The position numbers and the translations under genes are program-made. Below, one piece after another: positions 1 through 6,107 of a DNA stretch of 6,258 nt. The stretch's first letter is position 1, and every line of letters begins with the position of its first letter. The DNA is from Chloroflexota bacterium (GTDB taxonomy: Bacteria > Chloroflexota > Dehalococcoidia > RBG-13-53-26). A model generated the notes under the pieces. That model was not told the origin of the DNA. It saw nothing but the letters and a program-made list of their open reading frames with translations, and ran no database searches. The stretch lies in contig JAUWXW010000106.1 in the NCBI GenBank assembly GCA_030616195.1, positions 1 to 6,258 of the forward strand, in the 5' to 3' direction.

Positions 1-442
1 CGGTTTTCTCTGCACCGCTGCGCAACAGTCGCCAGGTCAAACGCGGCCCTACGAAGGCTATCCCAATCAGGACCGAAGCTATTACAATCAAGGTACCGGT
101 GGAGGTGTTCTGATCCCTGTTAATCGCTGTGCCCCAATTCCCACCTATGGAGACATCCTCGAGCGTGCCACTTCCCGTGTTGAAGAAAGCCAGGATACCC
201 AGCAGAGCGGCAGCAAAGGCGATAGCACCCAGGCACCAATTCCAGCGCCGCAGAAACGGGGGAAGCCGGCGCTGCCATATTACCCAGATAAGAACTGCTG
301 CGGCTGATATCAGCAGGGCGATACCTATTCCCAAGGCGCGAAGCAGGTTATCCCAGAACCCGGCTATTAAGCCAGCGGCAACCAACACGGGGAGGAGTCG
401 CCGTGTCAAAGAGGAGGTAACAATGCTGAGGAAGATTGTCAT
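1..442 (-). CDS. Polytopic membrane protein, N-terminal part; possible FtsK/SpoIIIE-type DNA translocase (partial)
   Basis: The reading frame starts at ATG 442-440 and stays open for 147 codons to the window edge, so the C-terminal part is missing. The Shine-Dalgarno AGGGAGG lies 5 nt before this ATG, and the ATG is the first in-frame start after the glycosylase stop, 15 nt downstream of it. The visible protein has about four hydrophobic segments (roughly residues 16-30, 36-56, 69-87 and 117-133). Arg-rich turns follow segments 2 and 4 (QRRLPPFLRRW at 57-67; PRLTWRLLR at 133-141). Between segments 3 and 4 is a Gly-rich external loop (88-116) containing SIGGNWG. This topology, a cluster of N-terminal membrane helices with Gly-rich loops, resembles the membrane-anchoring domain of FtsK-like translocases, which pump chromosomal DNA at the division septum. 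No ATPase motor or gamma domain is in view, so the family call is inference; any four-helix membrane protein remains possible. Confidence 0.5.
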   Translation of the reverse strand, partial: MTIFLSIVTSSLTRRLLPVLVAAGLIAGFWDNLLRALGIGIALLISAAAVLIWVIWQRRLPPFLRRWNWCLGAIAFAAALLGILAFFNTGSGTLEDVSIGGNWGTAINRDQNTSTGTLIVIASVLIGIAFVGPRLTWRLLRSGAEKT

Positions 443-457
443 CGAGCCCTCCCTGAC

Positions 458-1054
458 TTAGAACATGCTTAGTTGCTGGGGCTGCTGCTCTGCTTCAGGC
501 GATCCTTCTGCTTCGTCAAGCAACGAAGGGATTTTGAGCATATCGGCTTCGATTACCTGGCGCAGACTCTGTTGATGAAGAGCCGCTGCGGGGTGGTACA
601 TGGCATAGTGGATAATACCACCTGTTTTGCGTGCCTTGCCGTGAATCTTGCCGATAGTCTCCCCCGGGAAGAACCTGGCCATAGAATAACGCCCCAGAGT
701 AACGATTATCTTGGGATGGATCAATTCTATTTGACGATCAAGCCATTTCTGACAGGTCTTTATCTCAACTGGTAGAGGGTCTCGATTTGTCGGGGGGCGG
801 CATTTCAGCACATTGCCGATGAAAACCTCTTCCCTTCTCATGCCGATTGAGGCAAGTAGTTCCTCAAGGAACTTACCAGCGGGACCCACGAAAGGACGGC
901 CTTGCTGGTCCTCATACCAGCCGGGTGCCTCACCGATAAATAGTATGTCAGCGTCCTCTCGTCCCTCTCCTGGTACCACTCTGGTACGGTGCTTGCCCAG
1001 CTCGCACTCTTGGCACCTGGCTATCTCCTGATGAAGATCGGTCAGCGCTGACAC
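458..1054 (-). CDS. Family-4 uracil-DNA glycosylase with [4Fe-4S] cluster
   Basis: This enzyme excises uracil from DNA, starting base-excision repair of deaminated cytosine or misincorporated dUMP. Using GTG 1054 the product has 198 residues. Four cysteines in the family-4 pattern can ligate an iron-sulfur cluster: C14 and C17 (CQEC), C85 (LKCRPP) and C101. Motif 1 is GEAPG at 41-45, followed by EDQQGRPFVGPAGKFL, which contains the uracil-pocket Phe. Motif 2 is HPAAA at 154-158. The C-terminus ends QQLSMF, a clamp-binding-like peptide. Start choice: GTG 1054 has GGAGGG just upstream (spacing 3-4 nt, a little short). The frame continues up to GTG 1084 (208 residues), but that start has no Shine-Dalgarno and the likely -10 box lies inside the extra codons. 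The short form also puts the first Cys about 14 residues in, as is usual for the family. Family is clear; the start is moderately sure. Confidence 0.93.
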   Translation of the reverse strand: MSALTDLHQEIARCQECELGKHRTRVVPGEGREDADILFIGEAPGWYEDQQGRPFVGPAGKFLEELLASIGMRREEVFIGNVLKCRPPTNRDPLPVEIKTCQKWLDRQIELIHPKIIVTLGRYSMARFFPGETIGKIHGKARKTGGIIHYAMYHPAAALHQQSLRQVIEADMLKIPSLLDEAEGSPEAEQQPQQLSMF

Positions 1055-1074
1055 CTTCCCTCCAGCCTGCTGCG

Positions 1075-1104
1075 ATAGTAACACAAGCTATCGAGCCAAG
1101 TCAA
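1075..1104 (-). promoter_or_regulatory. Sigma70-type promoter of the uracil-DNA glycosylase gene
   Basis: On the minus strand TTGACT (1104-1099; 5 of 6 to TTGACA) is separated by 18 nt from TACTAT (1080-1075; 4 of 6 to TATAAT). Transcription would begin near 1068, leaving about 14 nt before GTG 1054 with GGAGGG in between. The arrangement supports the 1054 start over 1084. It is a sequence match only. Confidence 0.5.
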
Positions 1105-1121
1105 TCTGAGGAGGTTCCACA

Positions 1122-1175
1122 ATGTACCGAGGAGTACAATTCTGTTGCCTTCCCCCCACCTCTATGCTAAACTAG
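1122..1175 (+). CDS. Possible 17-codon leader peptide upstream of hslU
   Basis: ATG 1122 is preceded by GAGGAGG (1108-1114) with a 7-nt spacer, the strongest ribosome-binding site in the window. The frame encodes MYRGVQFCCLPPTSMLN and stops at TAG 1173-1175, 30 nt before the hslU GTG. The peptide contains adjacent Cys codons and a Pro-Pro pair, features that can slow ribosomes. No known leader peptide is recognised. It could be a real upstream ORF affecting hslU expression, or chance. It would be untranscribed if the hslU promoter lies at or downstream of about 1163. Confidence 0.25.
   Translation: MYRGVQFCCLPPTSMLN
1123..1138. promoter_or_regulatory. Inverted repeat (operator-like dyad) in the divergent promoter region
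   Basis: TGTAC (1123-1127) and GTACA (1134-1138) are perfect inverted copies around a 6-nt centre (CGAGGA). The site lies about 19 bp upstream of the glycosylase -35 box and about 67 bp upstream of hslU, where a repressor or activator could act on both. The spacing does not fit the LexA boxes I know (for example GTAC with a 4-nt spacer). The regulator, if any, is unknown. Confidence 0.25.
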
Positions 1176-1205
1176 ACCGCAGGACGGCCCCTTCAGGGAG
1201 GCTAT

Positions 1206-2618
1206 GTGGGCGAGTTGACGCCGAAAGCGATCGTTCAAGAATTAGATAGATATATTGTCGGGCAGCAAGAGGCAAAGAAGGCCGTAGCCATTGCTCTGAT
1301 CAATCGAGAGCGGCGCAGAAAGCTTCCTCCGGAGCTACGCCACGAGGTTATTCCCAGAAACATTCTAATGGTCGGACCGACAGGTGTAGGTAAAACAGAG
1401 GTGGCCCGCCGCCTGGCGGCGATGATAGATGCCCCTTTTGTCAAGGTGGAGGCGACTAAGTTCACTGAGGTGGGTTATGTGGGGCGTGATGTGGAATCAA
1501 TCATCCACGATCTGGTGGAGGTTAGCACTAATAAGATCTACCATGAGGAATTGAAGGAGATAGAGAGCAAGGCAGAGACGCTGGCCACGGAGAGAATCAT
1601 TGGCTACCTGTGTCAGCAACTGGGAGAGAAAAGGGGCAAGCGAGCTAAAGAGAAGGAACAACAGGCCGTTAGCGGCGTTTCCAAAGCAACAAAACAGACT
1701 CCGGTTTGGGCAGGGAGTGGCAGAGGTCGCCCGGTGAGCCGTCAGAGGGTAACTAAGCTTTTGCATAACCATCAATTGGAAGAGCAAGTCATCGAAATTG
1801 AAGTTGGCAGTGATACCGAGGTAGCGGGTCCACTAATCGAGCCCCGTTTGGACGTAGACACGGAGGATGATGGCTTGTTTGCCGACTGTTACAGGAACTT
1901 CAGAAGCACCACTGGACAACGGAAGCGCAAGGTTGCCGTCAGAGATGCCAGGCGGATTCTCACCAGGGAGGAGGCCAATAAGCTACTTGATTTTGACGAG
2001 GTGGTAGAGCGTGCTGTAAACGGGGCGGAAGAGAATGCAGTGGTCTTCATCGATGAGATCGATAAACTTTGTGGTCCTAAGGTAGATATAGGCAGGGACG
2101 TTTCTGGGGAGGGGGTACAGCGTGACCTGTTGCCGCTATTGGAGGGAACAACGGTCATGACACGTTATGGCACCATCAAGACGGAGCACGTGCTCTTTGT
2201 CGCCGCCGGTACCTTCTCGAGGAACAAGCCTTCTGATCTTGTACCCGAACTTCAAGGGCGTTTCCCCCTGAGGGTAGAATTGAGTCCCCTGGGGCAACAA
2301 GATCTAGAGAGGATACTCGTAGAACCTGACAACTCCTTGACCAAGCAATACAAGGCGCTGCTGGCTACAGAGGGGGTCGATCTCGTTTTTACTGAAGATG
2401 GGATTCGAGAGATAGCTCGCTTGGCATCGTTGATGAATGAGCGTACCGAGAACATTGGTGCTCGGCGGCTTTTTACTATAATTGAGAAGTTGTTGGAAGA
2501 TTTGAGCTTTACAGCTTGTGAAAGGAGAGGTGAGACGGTGATAGTGGATGCCAATTATGTCTACCAGCAGGTGAGCGGCCTGATTAAGGACGAGCACCTT
2601 AGCCGGTATATCCTGTAG
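1206..2618 (+). CDS. hslU: HslU (ClpY), ATPase subunit of the HslUV protease
   Basis: HslU is a cytoplasmic AAA+ unfoldase that feeds substrates to the HslV peptidase. The 470-residue product matches the family end to end. Walker A is GPTGVGKT (57-64), the pore loop is GYVG (90-93), Walker B is VVFIDE (279-284), and a DVSGEGVQRDLLPLLEG block follows. The sensor region includes KPSDLVPELQGRFPLRVEL, and sensor 2 is NIGARRL. The C-terminus LSRYIL is the tail that docks into HslV, so a partner is expected. The protein is about 27 residues longer than the E. coli form, with the extra length in the Lys/Arg-rich I-domain (roughly 105-260). GTG 1206 is chosen because AGGGAGG (1195-1201) precedes it by 4 nt and the start MGELTP matches the family MSEMTP. 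A short hairpin (CCC 1189-1191 with GGG 1196-1198) could mask this Shine-Dalgarno. No hslV lies upstream. rpsB follows after 6 nt. Confidence 0.96.
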   Translation: MGELTPKAIVQELDRYIVGQQEAKKAVAIALINRERRRKLPPELRHEVIPRNILMVGPTGVGKTEVARRLAAMIDAPFVKVEATKFTEVGYVGRDVESIIHDLVEVSTNKIYHEELKEIESKAETLATERIIGYLCQQLGEKRGKRAKEKEQQAVSGVSKATKQTPVWAGSGRGRPVSRQRVTKLLHNHQLEEQVIEIEVGSDTEVAGPLIEPRLDVDTEDDGLFADCYRNFRSTTGQRKRKVAVRDARRILTREEANKLLDFDEVVERAVNGAEENAVVFIDEIDKLCGPKVDIGRDVSGEGVQRDLLPLLEGTTVMTRYGTIKTEHVLFVAAGTFSRNKPSDLVPELQGRFPLRVELSPLGQQDLERILVEPDNSLTKQYKALLATEGVDLVFTEDGIREIARLASLMNERTENIGARRLFTIIEKLLEDLSFTACERRGETVIVDANYVYQQVSGLIKDEHLSRYIL

Positions 2619-2624
2619 GGAGCC

Positions 2625-3467
2625 ATGGTGCAGCAGAGTTCTACCAACGCTGTTTCTATCAAGTTGCTGCTGGAGGCTGGGGCCCATTTTGGGCATCAGG
2701 CAGGTCGCTGGCAGCCAAAGATGAAGAAATATATCTTTATTCAACGCAATGGCATTCACATTATCGATTTGGAGCAGACCATAGCGTTGCTGGGGAAAGC
2801 CTGCAGCTTTATCACCGATGTAGTGGCCAAAGGAGGAGACGTCCTTTTTGTGGGAACAAAGAAGCAGGCGCAGGAGGCCATCGAGCAGGAAGCGAGTAGG
2901 TGTGGCATGCCCTTTGTCAATCAGCGCTGGATAGGGGGGATGCTCACCAATTTCAGGGTTATCCAGGCGCGCATCGACTATCTGGTGCAGCTGGAAGACC
3001 AGAAAGCTAGAGGCATGTTCAGTCGGCTTCCCAAGAAGGAGGCTCTAAAGCTGGAGAGGACCGTGCAGCGACTGAACCGGCAGATGGGTAGCTTTAAGGA
3101 GATGACCAAGTTCCCTGATGCCATTTTTATTGTCGATCCTTCTAAGGAACGGATTGCTGTAGCCGAGGCAAGACATGTGAGAGTGCCCACTGTGGCTATA
3201 GTGGATACGAACTGTAATCCGGAGGAAATTGATTATCCTATCCCGGCCAATGACGATGCGGTAAGAGCGGTGAGGCTCATGTGTAGCAGGATGGCCGACG
3301 CTGTCATCGAAGGGCAAGCGATTTTGGAGAAAGCTGAACAAGAGGCGGAGTTAGTCAGTGATGAGGAGGCCATGGAGGCCCTTGGGTCATTAACCTTTGT
3401 CCCTGAGGAGGAAAAAAGTAGTGCAGATTACGACGAGGCTGATCAAGGAGTTAAGGCAGAAGACTAG
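2625..3467 (+). CDS. rpsB: 30S ribosomal protein S2
   Basis: S2 binds late to the small subunit between head and body and helps recruit S1 and mRNA. The 280-residue product has the N-terminal signature LLEAGAHFGH (15-24), then WQPKMKKYIF, GTKKQAQ, RWIGGMLTNF, and the second signature IFIVDPSKERIAVAEA with IVDTNCNPEEIDYPIPAND. It is about 40 residues longer than the E. coli protein because of an acidic C-terminal tail (roughly 240-280). ATG 2625 lies only 2 nt after AGGGAG (2617-2622), which overlaps the hslU stop. GTG 2628, one codon later, has a better 5-nt spacing and may be used instead. The 6-nt gap from hslU suggests translational coupling and leaves no room for a separate rpsB leader. 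The last 15 codons overlap tsf in another frame. Confidence 0.98.
   Translation: MVQQSSTNAVSIKLLLEAGAHFGHQAGRWQPKMKKYIFIQRNGIHIIDLEQTIALLGKACSFITDVVAKGGDVLFVGTKKQAQEAIEQEASRCGMPFVNQRWIGGMLTNFRVIQARIDYLVQLEDQKARGMFSRLPKKEALKLERTVQRLNRQMGSFKEMTKFPDAIFIVDPSKERIAVAEARHVRVPTVAIVDTNCNPEEIDYPIPANDDAVRAVRLMCSRMADAVIEGQAILEKAEQEAELVSDEEAMEALGSLTFVPEEEKSSADYDEADQGVKAED
3406..3411 (+). promoter_or_regulatory. Ribosome binding site of tsf, inside rpsB
   Basis: A consensus AGGAGG sits 9 nt before GTG 3421, within the rpsB codons for the acidic tail. It decides the tsf start: the upstream in-frame TTG at 3397 has no comparable site and would add eight residues unlike EF-Ts. Confidence 0.7.
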
Positions 3468-3924
3468 CGCTGGAGTAATGGAGTGCAAGGATGCCCTCGA
3501 GGAGACTAAGGGCGACCTGGACAAGGCATGTGAAGTCTTGCGAGAGCGAGGTCTGGCCAAGGCAGAGAAGAAAAAAGATCGTATTGCTTCCCAAGGGCTA
3601 GTCGAGGCCTATGTTCACCACGGGGGACGGATCGGGGCGATGGTGGAGGTCAATTGCGAGACCGATTTTGTGGCCAAAACCGACGAATTCAAGTCATTGG
3701 CTCACGATTTGGTTCTCCAGGTAGTAGCTACCGACCCACAATTCATCTCCGCTGACCAGGTTCCGGGTGATGCCGGATTAAGCCCTGAGGAGGTGTGCCT
3801 TCTTGATCAACCCTTCATCAAGGACGAGGCAAAGAAAGTTGGGGATCTCGTTACTGAGGTCATTGCCAAGCTTGGTGAAAAGGTGATCGTAAGGAGGTTT
3901 GCTAGGTTCGAGTTGGGCGGGTAG
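3421..3924 (+). CDS. tsf: Elongation factor Ts, short form
   Basis: EF-Ts exchanges GDP for GTP on EF-Tu. From GTG 3421 the product is 167 residues beginning MQITTRLIKELRQKTSAGVM, which aligns with the UBA-like N-terminal domain (about 1-55, including MECKDALEETKGD). The core follows with VEVNCETDFVAKTDEF; TDFVA at 81-85 is the signature whose Asp-Phe wedge disrupts the Mg2+ site of EF-Tu. The protein ends soon after GEKVIVRRFARFE. It is much shorter than the E. coli factor (about 280 residues) and has a single core subdomain, as in Thermus-like EF-Ts. It is not truncated, because the ending is the normal family C-terminal block. The gene starts 47 nt inside rpsB in a different frame, implying coupled translation of S2 and EF-Ts. 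Confidence 0.96.
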   Translation: MQITTRLIKELRQKTSAGVMECKDALEETKGDLDKACEVLRERGLAKAEKKKDRIASQGLVEAYVHHGGRIGAMVEVNCETDFVAKTDEFKSLAHDLVLQVVATDPQFISADQVPGDAGLSPEEVCLLDQPFIKDEAKKVGDLVTEVIAKLGEKVIVRRFARFELGG

Positions 3925-3954
3925 AATGGTCTGGCTCTGGAGAGGGGGTAGGCT

Positions 3955-4734
3955 GTGCAGGCAAACCTAAAGGGCAAAGTGGCCCTGGTGACGGGGTCAA
4001 GCAAAGGTATTGGTAGGGCGATAGCTCTCAGGTTTGCCGAAAACGGGGCGGATGTCGTAGTGAATGCCAGGAACCAGGGGCCTGCTCTGGAAGTGGTGGA
4101 GGAAATCAAAGGCTTGGGCCGAAGGGCTTACTTCGAGCAGGCAGATATATATAGTTATCCCGAAGTAAAGCGGATGGTACGCAATGCTGCACAAGAGTTC
4201 GGTAAGGTCGATATTCTGGTTGCCAGCGGTGGTGCAGCAGGTCCCCCTCCTCAGTTCTTCCACCAGATTGATCCTGAATCATACACCGATTGTATCGAAA
4301 GTCATCTGCTCACCAGGCTTTACTGCATAAGGGCGGCCATTGACCATATGATGGAAAGGCAGGGGGGCAAGATTATCGCCATAACTACTGATGCTGGAAG
4401 AACACCTACCCCGGGAGAATCCTTAATCGGTGCTGGTGCCGCGGCGTTGGTGCTCATGACCAAGGTGCTGGCGCAAGAAATTGCCCGTTCGCACATACGG
4501 ATTAATACCATATGCACTACCGTGACCAAAGACACGCCGGGCTATGAAGCGGCGATGGCAGACGATACCACCTATTTATTTAAGCTATTCAAGAAGGCAG
4601 AGGAACGGATACCCTTTGGTATGAACAAACCGGATGATATTGCCCAACTGGCGTTGTTTCTTGCTTCGGAGGATTCAGATCAAATCACCGGGCAAATCTT
4701 CAGCATAAATGGCGGCTTATCCTTCCCGGGTTGA
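3955..4734 (+). CDS. Short-chain dehydrogenase/reductase (SDR) homologue with substituted catalytic residues
   Basis: The 259-residue product has the length and order of a classical SDR with a Rossmann fold. The nucleotide motif TGSSKGIG is at 13-20, Arg39 after beta-2 suggests NADP(H), Asp64 fits the adenine-contact position, and the C-terminus [11 protein letters not shown] is typical. An ungapped manual alignment with E. coli FabG (LSSVFR to GRIITIG to SKSLA blocks) shows the tetrad Asn-Ser-Tyr-Lys replaced by His117, Thr145, Ile158 and Ala162. The NNAG motif reads ASGG (90-93) and the PG after beta-6 is Thr188-Thr189. There is no Tyr between residues 124 and 196, so a simple shift does not restore the active site. 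It may bind nucleotide without classical SDR catalysis, or use other residues; substrate unknown. GTG 3955 follows a GGAGAGGGGG stretch; gaps are 30 nt to tsf and 23 nt to pyrH, so it is probably cotranscribed. The fold is sure, the function is not. Confidence 0.9.
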   Translation: MQANLKGKVALVTGSSKGIGRAIALRFAENGADVVVNARNQGPALEVVEEIKGLGRRAYFEQADIYSYPEVKRMVRNAAQEFGKVDILVASGGAAGPPPQFFHQIDPESYTDCIESHLLTRLYCIRAAIDHMMERQGGKIIAITTDAGRTPTPGESLIGAGAAALVLMTKVLAQEIARSHIRINTICTTVTKDTPGYEAAMADDTTYLFKLFKKAEERIPFGMNKPDDIAQLALFLASEDSDQITGQIFSINGGLSFPG

Positions 4735-4757
4735 ATCTAGAACTAGGCGGTAATTCG

Positions 4758-5495
4758 GTGAGTATGTTTGAGGCTAAGTACAGTCGTGTCGTGCTAAAGC
4801 TAAGTGGCGAGGCTCTCATGGGTGAGAGCGAGTGTGGTATCGATACTCCAACCCTCAAGACGGTAGCCCGGCAAATCAAGGAGGTAACAGAAGGAGGGGT
4901 TGAGGTAGCCATAGTGGTGGGAGGGGGCAACATCTGGCGTGGGACTGATGCCGAAGCTGCCGGGATGGACAGGGCGACTGCCGATTATGCTGGTATGTTG
5001 GCCACAGTGATAAACGCACTGGCCCTTCAGGATGCTTTGGAGAAAGAAGGGATCGTTTCGCGAACCCAATCGGCTATTCCCATTCAATCGGTAGCGGAAC
5101 CTTACATCCGGGGTCGCGCTATCCGCCATCTGGAGAAGGGGAGGGTGGTGATCTTCGCCGCCGGTACGGGTAACCCTTATATGACTACGGATACAGCAGC
5201 AGCCCTAAGGGCGATCGAAATAAAGGCGGATGTATTGCTTATGGCCAAGAATAGAGTTGACGGCATCTACAGCGCTGACCCTCTAAAAGAACCACGGGCC
5301 AGGAAGTTTGATCACCTTAATCACCGTGAGGCTTTGAACCTGGGGCTTGAGGTTATGGATGCTACTGCCTTTTCTCTTTGCATGGAAAACGACTTGCCTA
5401 TAGTTGTATTCGACCTACAGGCACCAAACAGCATTCAGCGGGCGGTGGCAAAGGAACCGTTTGGGACCCTGGTCTCAAGTGAGGCACGGCAGTGA
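4758..5495 (+). CDS. pyrH: UMP kinase (uridylate kinase)
   Basis: PyrH phosphorylates UMP to UDP in pyrimidine nucleotide synthesis. It belongs to the amino-acid-kinase fold and is a hexamer in bacteria. From GTG 4758 the product is 245 residues: KLSGEAL (14-20), GGGNIWRG (55-62), [16 protein letters not shown] (79-94), [10 protein letters not shown] (136-145; UMP and phosphate contacts) and VDGIYSADP (167-175; ATP side), then the usual C-terminal block [20 protein letters not shown] 4758 is preferred because AGGCGG (4745-4750) lies 7 nt upstream; ATG 4764 is possible. TTG 4731, which overlaps the SDR stop, lacks a Shine-Dalgarno and would add nine residues. frr overlaps its stop by 4 nt. Bacterial UMP kinases are controlled by GTP and UTP; nothing unusual is seen in the active site. 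Confidence 0.97.
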   Translation: MSMFEAKYSRVVLKLSGEALMGESECGIDTPTLKTVARQIKEVTEGGVEVAIVVGGGNIWRGTDAEAAGMDRATADYAGMLATVINALALQDALEKEGIVSRTQSAIPIQSVAEPYIRGRAIRHLEKGRVVIFAAGTGNPYMTTDTAAALRAIEIKADVLLMAKNRVDGIYSADPLKEPRARKFDHLNHREALNLGLEVMDATAFSLCMENDLPIVVFDLQAPNSIQRAVAKEPFGTLVSSEARQ

Positions 5496-6049
5496 TTGAT
5501 GAGACCTTATCAATAGCCGACGGGAAGATGCAAAAGAGTATCCAGGCTCTCAGAAGGGAGCTGGACACTATTCGTACCGGACGCGCCACGCCGGTGCTGG
5601 TGGATTCTATCAGTGTAGATGCCTATGGCGTTCCTACCCCACTTAAGGAGATCGCCACTATTTCCGTCCCAGAGGCCAGGCTCTTGGTGATTCAACCGTG
5701 GGACAGGAGTACTCTAGCCGGCATCAACAAAGCTATCCTGAAGTCCGATTTGGGACTAAACCCTATAAATGACGGGGCTGCTATCCGCCTGGTCATCCCG
5801 CCTCCCACCGAAGAACGAAGAAAGGAACTGGTCAAGGTAGTACGAAAGAGGGTTGAAGAGGCAAAAGTGGCGCTTCGTAACATAAGGCGGGAGGCAATGG
5901 AGGAACTGAGGAGGCTGGAGAAGGATAAGGAAATCTCCCAGGATGAGAACAGGCGAGCTTTGGATCGGTTGCAAAAAATTACCGATAGCTTCGTGGAAAA
6001 GGCAGCCGAGGTGGGCCAGAGTAAAGAGACCGAAATTATGGAAGTCTAA
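5492..6049 (+). CDS. frr: Ribosome recycling factor
   Basis: RRF works with EF-G to split the post-termination ribosome. The 185-residue product has the normal family length and layout. Domain I, a three-helix bundle, is formed by about 1-29 and 104-185; domain II, the small alpha/beta domain, spans about 30-103. Conserved blocks are [11 protein letters not shown] (RTGRA at 28-32), YGVPTPL, PWD at 68-70, LGLNPINDG (86-94) and [11 protein letters not shown] (102-112). GTG 5492 overlaps the pyrH stop in GTGA, a classic coupled junction, with GAGG (5481-5484) 7 nt upstream. It is the last gene of the visible operon; no clear intrinsic terminator follows. Confidence 0.98.
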   Translation: MIDETLSIADGKMQKSIQALRRELDTIRTGRATPVLVDSISVDAYGVPTPLKEIATISVPEARLLVIQPWDRSTLAGINKAILKSDLGLNPINDGAAIRLVIPPPTEERRKELVKVVRKRVEEAKVALRNIRREAMEELRRLEKDKEISQDENRRALDRLQKITDSFVEKAAEVGQSKETEIMEV

Positions 6050-6107
6050 CCAAGGACTGTTTGGATGTGACGACCGAACCAGTGGGGTATAAGGATACAG
6101 GCAAATT

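Noticed and set aside
129..461. A 110-codon plus-strand open frame (Arg/Pro/Ala-rich)
   Set aside because: It lies antisense to the membrane protein frame, which has a good ribosome-binding site and coherent hydrophobic segments; the plus frame has low-complexity composition and no recognisable domain.
1055..1084. Longer glycosylase start at GTG 1084
   Set aside because: No Shine-Dalgarno precedes it, and the probable -10 box (1080-1075) overlaps the extra codons, so they are likely not transcribed.
1140..1168. Possible hslU promoter with TATGCT (1163-1168) as -10
   Set aside because: It matches only 4 of 6 and there is no convincing -35 at 16-18 nt; too weak to call.
3397..3420. TTG 3397 as the tsf start
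   Set aside because: It adds MSLRRKKV, unlike EF-Ts N-termini, and lacks a ribosome-binding site; GTG 3421 has AGGAGG at 9 nt.
4731..4757. TTG 4731 as the pyrH start, overlapping the SDR stop
   Set aside because: There is no Shine-Dalgarno upstream and the nine added residues are not family-like; GTG 4758 has AGGCGG at 7 nt.
6050..6064. CCAA/TTGG hairpin right after frr as a terminator
   Set aside because: The stem is only 4 bp and no T-run follows.
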